Shown: in pieces, positions 16,885-24,674 of the stretch | How positions within the stretch are numbered: position 1 is the first letter of the stretch | How the letters are laid out: each line of letters begins with the position of its first letter | Source: Mycolicibacterium sp. P1-18 | GTDB taxonomy: Bacteria > Actinomycetota > Actinomycetes > Mycobacteriales > Mycobacteriaceae | Direction of reading: 5' to 3' | Length of the DNA: 64,000 nucleotides | Assembly: GCF_008329535.1 (NCBI RefSeq) | Contig: NZ_NPKR01000003.1 | Span: 186,001 to 250,000 of the forward strand | Notes under the pieces: generated by a model | The model's input: only the letters and a program-made list of their open reading frames with translations | The model's database searches: none | What the model was told of the DNA's origin: nothing | Made by a program: the position numbers and the translations under genes

Positions 16885-17643
16885 TCAGACCGACGTCGTG
16901 CCGCCGTCGACGGCCCAGATGGCACCGTGGACGTTGCCTGCGTCGGGACCGACCAGAAACGTGACCGCACTGGCCACTTCGCCGACGGTGCTCATCCGGT
17001 GCGAGGGGATCCGCTGCAGGATCGGCGCGATCGCGTGGGCGAACTCCTCGTTCCGTTCGGTGGCGACGGGCCCTGGCGCCACGGCGTTGACGCGCACCCC
17101 TGACGGCCCGTACTCAGCGGCCCAGGACTTGGTCAGCAGGTGCACGCTGGCCTTGGTGGCACCGTAGAGTGCCGATCCCGCGGCGCCGTTGATCCCGCTG
17201 ATGGAGCCGATGTTGACGATCGCGCCCTCGCCTCGCTGCGCCATCGCCGGTGCGATGAGCCCGGTCAACAGAAAGGGGGTGGTCACGCTGACTGCGAATG
17301 CGGCCGCGATCTGGTCGCCGGTGACGTCAGCGGTCGGTGCCGGCTGAATGATGGTGGCGACGTTGTTCACCAGGATGTCGAGTCGGCCGCCCGCCGCTTC
17401 GGTGGCGGCGGCCGCGAGATCCTGGGCGGCCTCGGGCCCGACCGAGAAGTCCGCGCGCACGAAATGCGCACGGCCGCCAGCGGATTCGATCGCCTCGACC
17501 ACCCGCTCTCCGCGGTCCCGGGTGCGTCCGGTGACGACGACGAGAGCGCCGGCGCCGGCGAGGGCGACGGCGATGCCGGCCCCCAGACCGTATGTGGAGC
17601 CGGTGATCAGCGCAGTGCGGCCGGCAAGGGGTGACGAGTTCAT
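16885..17643 (-). CDS. short-chain dehydrogenase/reductase
   Basis: A 252-residue classical SDR of the FabG type. The Rossmann motif TGSTYGLGAGIA is at residues 14-25, LVNNVAT near 92-98, the catalytic Ser in IGSISG near 146, the YxxxK pair in YGATK near 159-163, and the PGPVATE segment near 188-194. It would oxidise or reduce an alcohol or ketone with NAD(P)(H). It lies 26 bases downstream of the epoxide-hydrolase-like gene and upstream of the SRPBCC-esterase pair. The start ATG 17643 fits the family length; the larger open frame to 18468 is a shadow of the upstream gene. Confidence 0.88.
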   Translation of the reverse strand: MNSSPLAGRTALITGSTYGLGAGIAVALAGAGALVVVTGRTRDRGERVVEAIESAGGRAHFVRADFSVGPEAAQDLAAAATEAAGGRLDILVNNVATIIQPAPTADVTGDQIAAAFAVSVTTPFLLTGLIAPAMAQRGEGAIVNIGSISGINGAAGSALYGATKASVHLLTKSWAAEYGPSGVRVNAVAPGPVATERNEEFAHAIAPILQRIPSHRMSTVGEVASAVTFLVGPDAGNVHGAIWAVDGGTTSV

Positions 17644-17669
17644 GGGTGTGCTCCGTGCTCCTGGTTGAC

Positions 17670-18674
17670 TTACTTGACGTGTTTGGCGACGTCGGTGATC
17701 GCCGCGGCGAACTGCGATGGTGCCTCCTGCGGCACGTTGTGCCCGACGCCGTCGAGGACGCGGTGTTCGTACGGGCCGGTGTAGAGCGCCCGGTAGGCGC
17801 TGCCGTCCTTGGCTGCGCCATCGAAGTCGCTGCCGATCGTGATGGTGGGAACCGTGATCGGTGGCCGGGCGGACAGCCGTGCCTCGTCGGCGTCGTAGCG
17901 GCTCTCGCCGGGTGCGAGACTGAGGCGCCAGCGGTAGTTGTGGATGACGACGTCGGCGTGGTCGGGATTGGCGAACGCCGCAGCGCTCAGATCGTAGGTC
18001 GCGTCGTCGAAGTGCCAGAGTGGGGACGCGTTGGTCCAGATGAGCCGGTTGAACTCCTTGGTGTGCTGGCGGTAGCCTGCCTCGCCGCGAGGCGTGGCGA
18101 AGTAGTACTGGTACCACCAGCCGTACTCCGCTTGCGGCGGTAGCGGTTTGAGGTTGGCGGCCAGGTCGACCGTCAGGTATCCGCTGACGGCCACCAGGCC
18201 CGACACCCGTTGCGGCCACAGCGCTGCGACGTTGTTGGCGGTGCGTCCGCCCCAGTCGTATCCGCCGAGGATCGCGCTGCGGATGTCGAGGGCGTCCATC
18301 AGCGCGACGGTGTCGCGGGCCAGCGCGGCCTGTTGCCCGTTGCGCATGGTGGCTGGGGATCGGAACGTCGTCGTCCCGAAGCCGCGCAGGTACGGCACGA
18401 TCACCCGGAACCCCTGCGCGGCGAGGATCGCCGAGGTGTCGGCGTAGGAGTGGATGTCGTAGGGCCAACCGTGCAGCAGGACGACGGGTTGCCCGTCGGC
18501 CGGCCCCGCCTCGGCGTAGCCGACGGTGAGGTCGCCGGCATCGATCTGGGCGACCGGACCCAGCGGGTGGGTCGGCGCGGCGGGCGGCCCGGCCTGGGGC
18601 GGCGACGACGCGCAGCCGGCCACGCTGATGGCGCCGGCCATCGTTGCGAGCAGTCCAAACTCTCGTCTGTTCAC
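17670..18674 (-). CDS. Tat-exported lipoprotein, epoxide hydrolase/dehalogenase-type alpha/beta hydrolase
   Basis: A 334-residue hydrolase. The GTG start gives NRREFGLLATMAG with a twin-arginine (RREF) and a lipobox VAGC at Cys21, so it should be exported folded and lipid-anchored. The catalytic domain has HGWPYD (oxyanion region, residues 69-73) and a nucleophile elbow GGYDWGG with Asp140. An aspartate there is the mark of epoxide hydrolases and haloalkane dehalogenases rather than serine esterases. The catalytic His is in VGHNVPQE near the C-terminus. It is divergent from a LysR gene and heads a unit with SDR, SRPBCC and HSL esterase genes. Confidence 0.83.
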   Translation of the reverse strand: MNRREFGLLATMAGAISVAGCASSPPQAGPPAAPTHPLGPVAQIDAGDLTVGYAEAGPADGQPVVLLHGWPYDIHSYADTSAILAAQGFRVIVPYLRGFGTTTFRSPATMRNGQQAALARDTVALMDALDIRSAILGGYDWGGRTANNVAALWPQRVSGLVAVSGYLTVDLAANLKPLPPQAEYGWWYQYYFATPRGEAGYRQHTKEFNRLIWTNASPLWHFDDATYDLSAAAFANPDHADVVIHNYRWRLSLAPGESRYDADEARLSARPPITVPTITIGSDFDGAAKDGSAYRALYTGPYEHRVLDGVGHNVPQEAPSQFAAAITDVAKHVK

Positions 18675-18747
18675 CGTGGGTGCTCCTTTCGAGGACGTTC
18701 CTCCATGACAGTCGAGGAAACCCATCGAGTCCAACGGTCGTTTTAGA

Positions 18748-18765
18748 TCTCGGTCATCTACGAGA
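18748..18765. promoter_or_regulatory. inverted repeat in the hydrolase/LysR divergent promoter
   Basis: TCTCG at 18748-18752 and CGAGA at 18761-18765 form a dyad with an 8-bp spacer, 9 bases before the first LysR start codon and 73 bases upstream of the divergent hydrolase start. An 18-bp dyad of this kind between a LysR gene and its divergent partner is the usual recognition site. Its closeness to the LysR start suggests autorepression. Confidence 0.45.
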
Positions 18766-18773
18766 CAGATAGT

Positions 18774-19718
18774 GTGCTCACCGTGGAGCTGCGCCAGATC
18801 GAGCACTTCGTCGCCGTGGCCGCTGAACTGAGCTTCACCCGCGCCGCTCAACGGGCGCACGTGGTGCAGTCGGCGCTTTCGACGTCCGTTGCGAAACTGG
18901 AGCGCGAACTCGGTGTCGAGCTGTTCGACCGGAGCCGCCAGCAGATCCGCCTCACCGCGGCGGGCGAACGCTTCCGCACCCATGCCCACGAGGTGCTTCG
19001 CGTCAGTCGCGCCGCCGCCGAATCGGTCACCGAATTTCGTGGAACACTGATGGGCGCAGTCGAATTCGGATCATTGATCTCCTTCGGGCCGATGGACGTC
19101 GCGGGCGCACTCGGCGACTTCCACCGCGAGCACCCGTTCGTGCGCCTGCGACTGCGGTTGAGCCAGTCCGGGGCCTCGGCCTACCTGGCTGCGCTGGTGG
19201 AGGGGTCGCTCGACGTTGCGCTGATCTCGGTGCCGGAACGCTTCCCACCACAGTTGCAGATGCGCCTGCTGTTCGAGGAGCCGATGGTGTTGGTCTGCCG
19301 CCGGGACCATCCGCTGGCCAACAACGAATCGGCGCGGCTGCCGGACGTCGCCGCCGACGACCTGGTCGGATTCCCGCCGGGGTTCGGACTGCGCCGTCTG
19401 ATGGACGACGCCCTTCACGCTGCGGGCGTGCAGCCGAGCACGCAGTACGAGGTCCCCGGTGGGTTCTCGGAGATCGCCGCGCTGGTCCGCAACGGCCTCG
19501 GGATCGCGTTCATGCCGGAGTCCGAAGCCGCACGATTCGGTGATCTGCGCGCCGTCGACCTGGCTCAGCGGGTGCCGTGGCAGGTGTACCTCGCCGCTCC
19601 TGCGGCGAACCGGCTGACCCCCGCGGCGGCTCGCTTGGTCGACGTCCTGTTGGCTGCCGCGCCCGTTGACCTCGGTCACGCCGCAGCAGAGGGCTCCTCG
19701 ACGATGTCGCCGCGGTAG
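18774..19718 (+). CDS. LysR-family transcriptional regulator
   Basis: A 311-314-residue LysR regulator: helix-turn-helix at ELRQIEHFVAVAAELSFTRAAQRAHVVQSALSTSVAKLE, then the effector domain with LDVALISVPE and the FGLRRLMDDALHAAG segment. GTG 18774 and GTG 18783 are both possible starts; the family usually begins with the MELRQ stretch, favouring 18783. It is divergent from the Tat lipoprotein hydrolase operon and probably controls it. Its last 43 bases overlap the end of the convergent MFS gene. Confidence 0.88.
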   Translation: MLTVELRQIEHFVAVAAELSFTRAAQRAHVVQSALSTSVAKLERELGVELFDRSRQQIRLTAAGERFRTHAHEVLRVSRAAAESVTEFRGTLMGAVEFGSLISFGPMDVAGALGDFHREHPFVRLRLRLSQSGASAYLAALVEGSLDVALISVPERFPPQLQMRLLFEEPMVLVCRRDHPLANNESARLPDVAADDLVGFPPGFGLRRLMDDALHAAGVQPSTQYEVPGGFSEIAALVRNGLGIAFMPESEAARFGDLRAVDLAQRVPWQVYLAAPAANRLTPAAARLVDVLLAAAPVDLGHAAAEGSSTMSPR

Positions 19719-20974
19719 CGCCGCGCGGCAAGGGCGTAGCAGCCGACGGCCACCAGCTGCATGGTCGGCACCAGGAGCAGCAGTGCGCGGCCCAGTGCCT
19801 GCGGGCCCAGCTCCGCGGTCAGCGAATCGCTGATCACGCCGGTCAGGAACGGACCCACCGCGCCCAGCGTCGCGTTGAAGAACAAGAAGATGGCCGACGC
19901 CGTCGCGCGCTGCTCGGGAAGCACCAGCCGCTGGATCGCCGCGATGGACGGCGCCAAGTAGGCGGTCCCGATGACATAGGCCAGGGCCAGCAGCAGGACG
20001 CACCACGCGCGGCTCTCGACGACGAACGCCAGCACCGACGCAGGCAGTAGGACGGCGATCAGGATGACCACGATCCTCGGCAACCAACGCGGGTCGCGCG
20101 TGGCCAGCCTGTCGGCGATCCGTCCGACGACGAGCAGCCCGAGAACGCCGAGCGCACCGGTCGCCAGGCCGTACCCGATGCCGACCTCGCCGAGCGACAT
20201 CCCTCGGGTCCGCATCAGGAACGCGGGCGCGAAGGTGGTCAACGAGTAACCGGCCGCCGACACCAGTGACGTGCCGGCCACCATGGCCAGCAAGCTGGGT
20301 TTGCGCAGCAGAGCCCACCAATTTGGCGCGGCGGAACGCTCCCGCGGCGGCGGGGTGGGCAAGCTCTGGCGGCGACCCACCACCCACAGCACCAGGGGCG
20401 CCAGCAACACGCTGATGCCGCCCATCACCACGAACGCCGCGCGCCAGCCCATGCTCTCGGCGAGCAGACCGCCGCCGAGCAGGCTGGCGGCACTGGCCAG
20501 CGGGATGGACATGGTGATGACGGCCAGCGGTGCCGATCGCTTCTCCGGAGCGAAGTTGCGGGCCACGTAGGCGTGCGCCGCGGGTGTGCTGCCCGCCTCG
20601 CCGACGGCCACGCCGACGCGGGTCAGCGCGAGCTGGAGGCCGGACTGAACCGCGCCACCCAACATGGTCATCGCACCCCACAGCGTCAGGCAGCCGGCGA
20701 TGACCGTGCCGAAGATGCCACGGTCGGCGGCCCGGGCGATCACGATGCCCACCACGGCGTAGACGATGAGGAACCCGAACCCGTTGATGACGCCGATTGC
20801 GGTGTCGGACAACGACAGTTCCTGCTTGATGGGCTCGGCCAGCACGCCGGGCAGGAAGCGGTCGACGTAGTTGAGGGTGCCGACCAACGCGAGCACCGCG
20901 ACGGCGGCCCACGCGCGGGTCGGCCCGTGGGTGGCCAGGGGTTCACGCGCAGCGGTGTCCCGCGGTGTCGACAT
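19676..20974 (-). CDS. MFS transporter (spinster-like)
   Basis: A 432-residue major facilitator with twelve hydrophobic segments. The family motif NYVDRFLPGVLAEPI is in helix 1 (residues 34-50), the loop 2-3 segment is ARAADRGIFG, RVGVAVGEAGSTPAAHAYV is in helix 4-5, and GRIADRLATRDPR repeats loop motif A in the second half. This pattern resembles spinster-type/uncharacterised sugar-acid and sphingolipid-like carriers. The substrate is unknown. It is convergent with, and overlaps the end of, the LysR gene, and it stands alone. Confidence 0.85.
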   Translation of the reverse strand: MSTPRDTAAREPLATHGPTRAWAAVAVLALVGTLNYVDRFLPGVLAEPIKQELSLSDTAIGVINGFGFLIVYAVVGIVIARAADRGIFGTVIAGCLTLWGAMTMLGGAVQSGLQLALTRVGVAVGEAGSTPAAHAYVARNFAPEKRSAPLAVITMSIPLASAASLLGGGLLAESMGWRAAFVVMGGISVLLAPLVLWVVGRRQSLPTPPPRERSAAPNWWALLRKPSLLAMVAGTSLVSAAGYSLTTFAPAFLMRTRGMSLGEVGIGYGLATGALGVLGLLVVGRIADRLATRDPRWLPRIVVILIAVLLPASVLAFVVESRAWCVLLLALAYVIGTAYLAPSIAAIQRLVLPEQRATASAIFLFFNATLGAVGPFLTGVISDSLTAELGPQALGRALLLLVPTMQLVAVGCYALAARRYRGDIVEEPSAAA

Positions 20975-21047
20975 CGTTCTCCTCCATGATTCGATGCCGA
21001 ACAGCTTTACAGCACGGTCCCGGGCGTGGGCAGCGGGTGTACTCGGC

Positions 21048-21362
21048 TCAATGCGCGAGCTTGAGTCCGACCACGCCGCCGATGATCAGCACCAGGAACG
21101 CGACCTTGAGAGGGGACGCAGGCTCGTCTCCCGCAACCATCGCGTAGACCACGGTCAGGACTGCCCCGATTCCGACCCACACGGCGTAGGCGGTCCCGAC
21201 CGGCAGGTCCCGCATCGCGTAGGCCAAGCCCGCCATGCTGGCGACGAGCGCCACCGCGAACACGAGGGTCGGCAACAGCTTGCCGAACCCCTCGGACTTG
21301 CCGAGGGCGGTTGCCCACACCGCTTCCAGAACACCTGACATGACCAACGCTACCCAGGACAC
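21048..21362 (-). CDS. sugE: SMR exporter of the SugE/Gdx (guanidinium exporter) subtype
   Basis: A 104-residue four-helix small-multidrug-resistance protein. The essential glutamate is Glu13 in VLEAVWA with Trp16 beside it, and the SugE/Gdx subtype pattern continues with GLAYAMRDLPVGTAYAVWVGIGAVLT (Tyr about 59). Members of this subtype act as dual-topology dimers that export guanidinium in exchange for protons. I use GTG 21362, because it places Glu13 correctly and has AGGGAG six bases upstream. The guanidine-III riboswitch at 21375-21416 ends directly against that ribosome site, which gives strong independent support for guanidinium as the substrate. Confidence 0.9.
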   Translation of the reverse strand: MSWVALVMSGVLEAVWATALGKSEGFGKLLPTLVFAVALVASMAGLAYAMRDLPVGTAYAVWVGIGAVLTVVYAMVAGDEPASPLKVAFLVLIIGGVVGLKLAH

Positions 21363-21374
21363 GGAAATCTCCCT

Positions 21375-21416
21375 GGGCCGTCTTGTCGCACACCGGGTAC
21401 GGCACCCATCGTCCGG
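21375..21416 (-). promoter_or_regulatory. guanidine-III riboswitch (ykkC-III)
   Basis: On the minus strand the segment begins CCGGACGA, continues with a GGTGCC arm and GTACCCGGT, and ends GACAAGACGGCCC. This is the conserved layout of the ykkC-III aptamer: CCGGACGA pairs with CCCGGT (P1), and the GTGCCGT arm pairs with ACGGC (P2) in a pseudoknot, with the invariant ACAAGACGG strand. It matches what I know of the actinobacterial representative almost base for base. The 3' strand stops one base before the AGGGAG ribosome site of the SMR gene (21374-21369), so ligand binding probably controls translation initiation. Guanidine would switch on its own exporter. Confidence 0.9.
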
Positions 21417-21526
21417 AAGCCGTCGTCGAGGCTCTGCCTTCCAACATGTCACATCGGCACTCGAGTGGCAACGAGGCAACCCGGACGGACGTCAAATGAC
21501 CTGTGCGGTGCGCTCTTTCAGTACCG

Positions 21527-21967
21527 CTACGCCTGGTCCGACGATGAACTCGCGTAGTTCCACGACCGTGTCCTCACCGGCGTGACGCGGATGTAGGCGG
21601 CGCCCGGTCGCGGTTCGGTCGGCCATTCGGACTCCGGCACGCCCCGCGCCCGGGAACCCTCCCGCGCGAGCTCGAGGGCTTCGCATCGTTCGCGAACGAT
21701 GCGGGCGCGGCCCTGGATCATCACTCCCCGGATGTCGGCCATGCTGGAACCGTCCTCGAGCATCACGCTCACGTTGGGGTTGCCTTCGACGTTGGCGACC
21801 TTGTGTGTCCCGTCGCGCACACCCATGACGATGTCGCGGCCCAGGCGGAAGTAGCCCAGCGGCACCGTGTGCGGGAAGCCGTCCTCGTCGACGGTGCTCA
21901 GCGCCGCCCAGCCCGGGCGGCTGTCGAGAAACGCCGCGATCTGTTCGTCACTCATCTTCTGTGGCAT
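21527..21967 (-). CDS. PPOX-class (split-barrel) F420/flavin-dependent protein
   Basis: A 146-residue split beta-barrel protein of the pyridoxamine-phosphate-oxidase-like group. It begins MSDEQIAAFLDSRPGWAALSTVDEDGFPHTVPLGYFRLGRDIV, with the characteristic ALSTVDxDGxPHxxP strand (residues 22-37), then GVRDGTHKVANVEGNPNVSVMLEDG and IRGVMIQGRARIV. Mycobacteria have many such proteins that bind F420 or flavin to reduce small molecules or store cofactor. The cofactor cannot be settled by eye, though the KVANVExNPxVS pattern is common in F420-binding members. Confidence 0.83.
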   Translation of the reverse strand: MPQKMSDEQIAAFLDSRPGWAALSTVDEDGFPHTVPLGYFRLGRDIVMGVRDGTHKVANVEGNPNVSVMLEDGSSMADIRGVMIQGRARIVRERCEALELAREGSRARGVPESEWPTEPRPGAAYIRVTPVRTRSWNYASSSSDQA

Positions 21968-22224
21968 GAGATGAGGCTAACAAGGCCGAAAACGGCGCTG
22001 GGCGTTTCGGTTCGACACCGTCGACGGCGGTCGCACGCGACATCGCAGCGGGCCGGCGACGTCCCGGCGCTACGCGACAACAGCCCGGCGCTCGCAGACA
22101 ATCCTCAGCCGCACGTCGCGGCAATCCTGAACCCAGCGTCATCACCGCCAACGCCAAATCGCCGTGGGGATGGCTCTGTTTTCACGATCGAAAGCCACGA
22201 AGCCACATCGATGGGAGAAGAACC

Positions 22225-23496
22225 ATGCTCGACACCTCTGGTCACCCGATCCGCTCATCCGTTCGTCCCGTGGGCGCGCTTGAACAACAGTTCTACCGCT
22301 ACGCCGAACACAACCCGGTGCACTTCTCGATCGCTGCGGAATTCGACGTCGCCCTCGACGAGAACCGCGTGCGGTCGGCGCTGGACGTGCTGCAACGTCG
22401 TCACCCGTTGCTGTCGGTCCACGTCGTGGATCACCCGGAATCGCGCCTGACGTTCGAGCGCGCGGCGGCGGTCGCCCCGATCTCCCTGCACGTGCACCGT
22501 CGGCCCGACGCTGACTGGCAAGCCCTCGCGGCCGAGGATCTGGCCCGTCCGTTCGACCGGTCGACCGCCCCCTTGATGCGCGCCACACTCGTTTCCGCCC
22601 CCGAGGCGTCGACACTGGTGTTGACCTTCGACCACACCATCGCCGACGGCATCTCCTCGGTGGAGGTCGTCGACGACCTCCTGGGTGTACTCAACGGTCG
22701 GCAACTCTCGGCTCTACCGGTGCCGCCCTCCCAGGAGGACATGATCGCCCGGTTGCCGGACCCGTCCGACGAGGCGCCCACCCCGGCGGCGCCGGCTGCG
22801 GATCCGCGCATGGCCGTGCCTACCTCGGTGCGCCCGTTCGACGGGGTCTCCCCGGATCTCCATACCGTCGCGATGACACCCGTCGACACCTCCCACCTCG
22901 TGGACAGGTGCCGAAGCGAAAAGACCACGGTCCATGCCGCGATCCTGACCGCGGCCGCGCATGTTCGAGCCCGGCGGTTGGGGCAACACTACGTAAGGGT
23001 GTTGAGTCCCATCAACTTTCGATCGGTCGTCGGGGCCGGCGGCGACTGTGCCGCCTACTTCAGTTGCGCATGCACCGGTACCGCTCCCGCCGAGGGCACG
23101 TTCTGGGATCAAGCCCGAACCCTCACCGCGCAGTTCACCGTCGCGAGATCCGCGGCGGGCGTGCGCACGTTCTCGGCTGCAATGCAGCAATGCGCTCCCG
23201 TCGACGCCGACGCGGCGCACCACTTCTTCACCCACATCGTGCCGTGGGATCTGTTGGTCACCAATCTCGGAGTGCAGGACCTCGAAACCAGCGGACCGAT
23301 CCGACCGACGGCGCTGTGGGGTCCGATCGTGCGCACCCACGTGAACGGCGACGCCGGGATCGGTGTCCTCACCTACGAAGGTCGGCTGCGGATGATCTCG
23401 TGCGGCTACACACCCGTGCCGGAATTCCTGGACGACGTGGTCGCACTCCTGCGTGACACGTGTGGCGGCATGCCACAGCTTGACTCCACTGGATAG
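22225..23496 (+). CDS. PapA-like condensation-domain acyltransferase
   Basis: A 423-residue acyltransferase of the condensation/PapA (CoA-dependent acyltransferase) superfamily. The first domain opens with SSVRPVGALEQQFYRYAEHNPVHFSIAAEFD. The catalytic HHxxxDG motif appears as D136-H137-TIA-D141-G142, so the catalytic second His and the DG are kept but the first His is Asp. The second domain runs from about residue 215 (VDTSHLVDRCRSEKTTVHAAILTAAA), followed by the RVLSPINFRS channel segment and DLLVTNLG. PapA proteins esterify cell-envelope lipids. No polyketide synthase is nearby, so the acyl donor and acceptor are unknown. An AGAAG site precedes the ATG. Confidence 0.83.
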   Translation: MLDTSGHPIRSSVRPVGALEQQFYRYAEHNPVHFSIAAEFDVALDENRVRSALDVLQRRHPLLSVHVVDHPESRLTFERAAAVAPISLHVHRRPDADWQALAAEDLARPFDRSTAPLMRATLVSAPEASTLVLTFDHTIADGISSVEVVDDLLGVLNGRQLSALPVPPSQEDMIARLPDPSDEAPTPAAPAADPRMAVPTSVRPFDGVSPDLHTVAMTPVDTSHLVDRCRSEKTTVHAAILTAAAHVRARRLGQHYVRVLSPINFRSVVGAGGDCAAYFSCACTGTAPAEGTFWDQARTLTAQFTVARSAAGVRTFSAAMQQCAPVDADAAHHFFTHIVPWDLLVTNLGVQDLETSGPIRPTALWGPIVRTHVNGDAGIGVLTYEGRLRMISCGYTPVPEFLDDVVALLRDTCGGMPQLDSTG

Positions 23497-24611
23497 TCGG
23501 TGTACCCGTGGGCGCCGGGCGTGTAGTAGGTAGTGGGGTCCGGAGGGGTCAGCGGTACGCCCGCGGCGAGTCGTCGTGGAACATCGGGATTGGCGATGAA
23601 CGCCTGGCCGAAGGCGACCAGGTCGGCGGTGCCACTGTCGATCAGGTCGTTGCCCCGCGCCTGGGTCATGTCGACGTTGACCATCAGGGTGCCGGAGTAC
23701 CGCGACCGGAAGTGGGTGAACATGCCGTCGCCGCCAAGGTCCCGCAGCGGCGTGGCGGTCAGATCTGCCATGGCACCCATCAGCATCCAGTGGGAGATCG
23801 GGTAGGCGCTGAGTTGGTTGGCGACGTATTCGGCTGTTGCCAGTGTGTCGTCGGTGGATTGGAACCGCCCAGACTCGGCCCATGCGGGTCCGGCTTTGAC
23901 ACCGACGCGGCCGAGGTCGACGCGCGCGCCGACGGCGTCGAGGATGTCGAATAGCAGTCGGGCGCGGTTCGCCATGCCGCCGCCGTAGGCGTCCGTGCGG
24001 TCGTTGGTGGCAGGGTTGAGGAACTGGCTGATGAGGTAGGAATAGCCGGCCTGCAGTTGGACCCCGTCGAAACCGGCACGCATGGCGTTGGCAGCCGCGG
24101 TCGAGAAGTCACCTATGGTGCGGTTGACGTCGCGCGCGGTCATCGCGCGCGGCGTCACGGTCGCCTTGCTCCGCAGGGACGTCGGCGCGCGCATCTCGGG
24201 GTTGATCGCCGACGGTCCGAGCGGCGGAACGCCGTCGAAGAAGTCGGGGTGCGAGACCGCGCCCGCGTGCCACAGTTGGGCGATGATCACGCCCCCACGC
24301 TGATGCACCGCGTCGGTCACGATCGACCAGGCGCGCACCTGCTCGTCGGTGAAAAGCCCTGGTACGTCGTGCCATCCGACGGCCTCGCGGCTGACCCAGA
24401 TCCCCTCGGTGACGATCAGGCCCGCCGAGGCCCGCTGCGCGTAGTACTCGACGTGCAGTTCGGTCGGAACGAGGTCTGGGTTGGTGGCGCGGCTCCGCGT
24501 CAACGGCGCCATCACCACCCGGTTGGCCAAGTCGAGATCACCCATTCGGTACGGCGTCAGTAGTGGCTGGCCGGGGTTCGCCGCGATCGTCATACCGCCG
24601 ACGGTAGCCAT
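23406..24611 (-). CDS. Old Yellow Enzyme-family alkene reductase homologue (atypical active site)
   Basis: A 401-residue FMN TIM-barrel protein (395 from ATG 24593). PLLTPYRMGDLDLANRVVMAPLTRSRA, AQLWHAGAVSH, DAYGGGMANRARLL and the C-terminal GYTDYP are classic for the NemA/PETNR branch. The substrate-binding pair, normally His181 and His184 in VELHSAHGYL, reads Gln181 and Tyr184 in VQLQAGYSYL (numbered from ATG 24593). After GYTDYP, where relatives end, a run-on of about 25 residues is translated from the antisense of the acyltransferase 3' end, so the genes overlap by 91 bases. A 24-bp palindrome sits 10 bases upstream. Activity on usual enones or nitro compounds is uncertain. Confidence 0.85.
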   Translation of the reverse strand: MATVGGMTIAANPGQPLLTPYRMGDLDLANRVVMAPLTRSRATNPDLVPTELHVEYYAQRASAGLIVTEGIWVSREAVGWHDVPGLFTDEQVRAWSIVTDAVHQRGGVIIAQLWHAGAVSHPDFFDGVPPLGPSAINPEMRAPTSLRSKATVTPRAMTARDVNRTIGDFSTAAANAMRAGFDGVQLQAGYSYLISQFLNPATNDRTDAYGGGMANRARLLFDILDAVGARVDLGRVGVKAGPAWAESGRFQSTDDTLATAEYVANQLSAYPISHWMLMGAMADLTATPLRDLGGDGMFTHFRSRYSGTLMVNVDMTQARGNDLIDSGTADLVAFGQAFIANPDVPRRLAAGVPLTPPDPTTYYTPGAHGYTDYPVESSCGMPPHVSRRSATTSSRNSGTGV

Positions 24612-24620
24612 GTAGCGGAA

Positions 24621-24644
24621 TTAATGCAATTATCTTTGCGTTAA
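24621..24644. promoter_or_regulatory. 24-bp palindromic operator, copy 1 (OYE / Ddn-like divergent promoter)
   Basis: TTAATGCAA at 24621-24629 and TTGCGTTAA at 24636-24644 are inverted arms separated by six bases (8 of 9 arm positions pair). It lies between the divergent OYE and Ddn-like genes, in AT-rich sequence that stands out. The same architecture recurs at 26271-26294. The TetR gene between the two sites is the obvious candidate binder (inference). Confidence 0.75.
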
Positions 24645-24674
24645 CGTCATCACCACGACGAGAGGACCACTCAC

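Noticed and set aside
16885..18468. 527-codon open frame suggesting a hydrolase-SDR fusion
   Set aside because: The first half is a frame-shifted shadow of the epoxide-hydrolase-like gene; the SDR has its own ATG at 17643.
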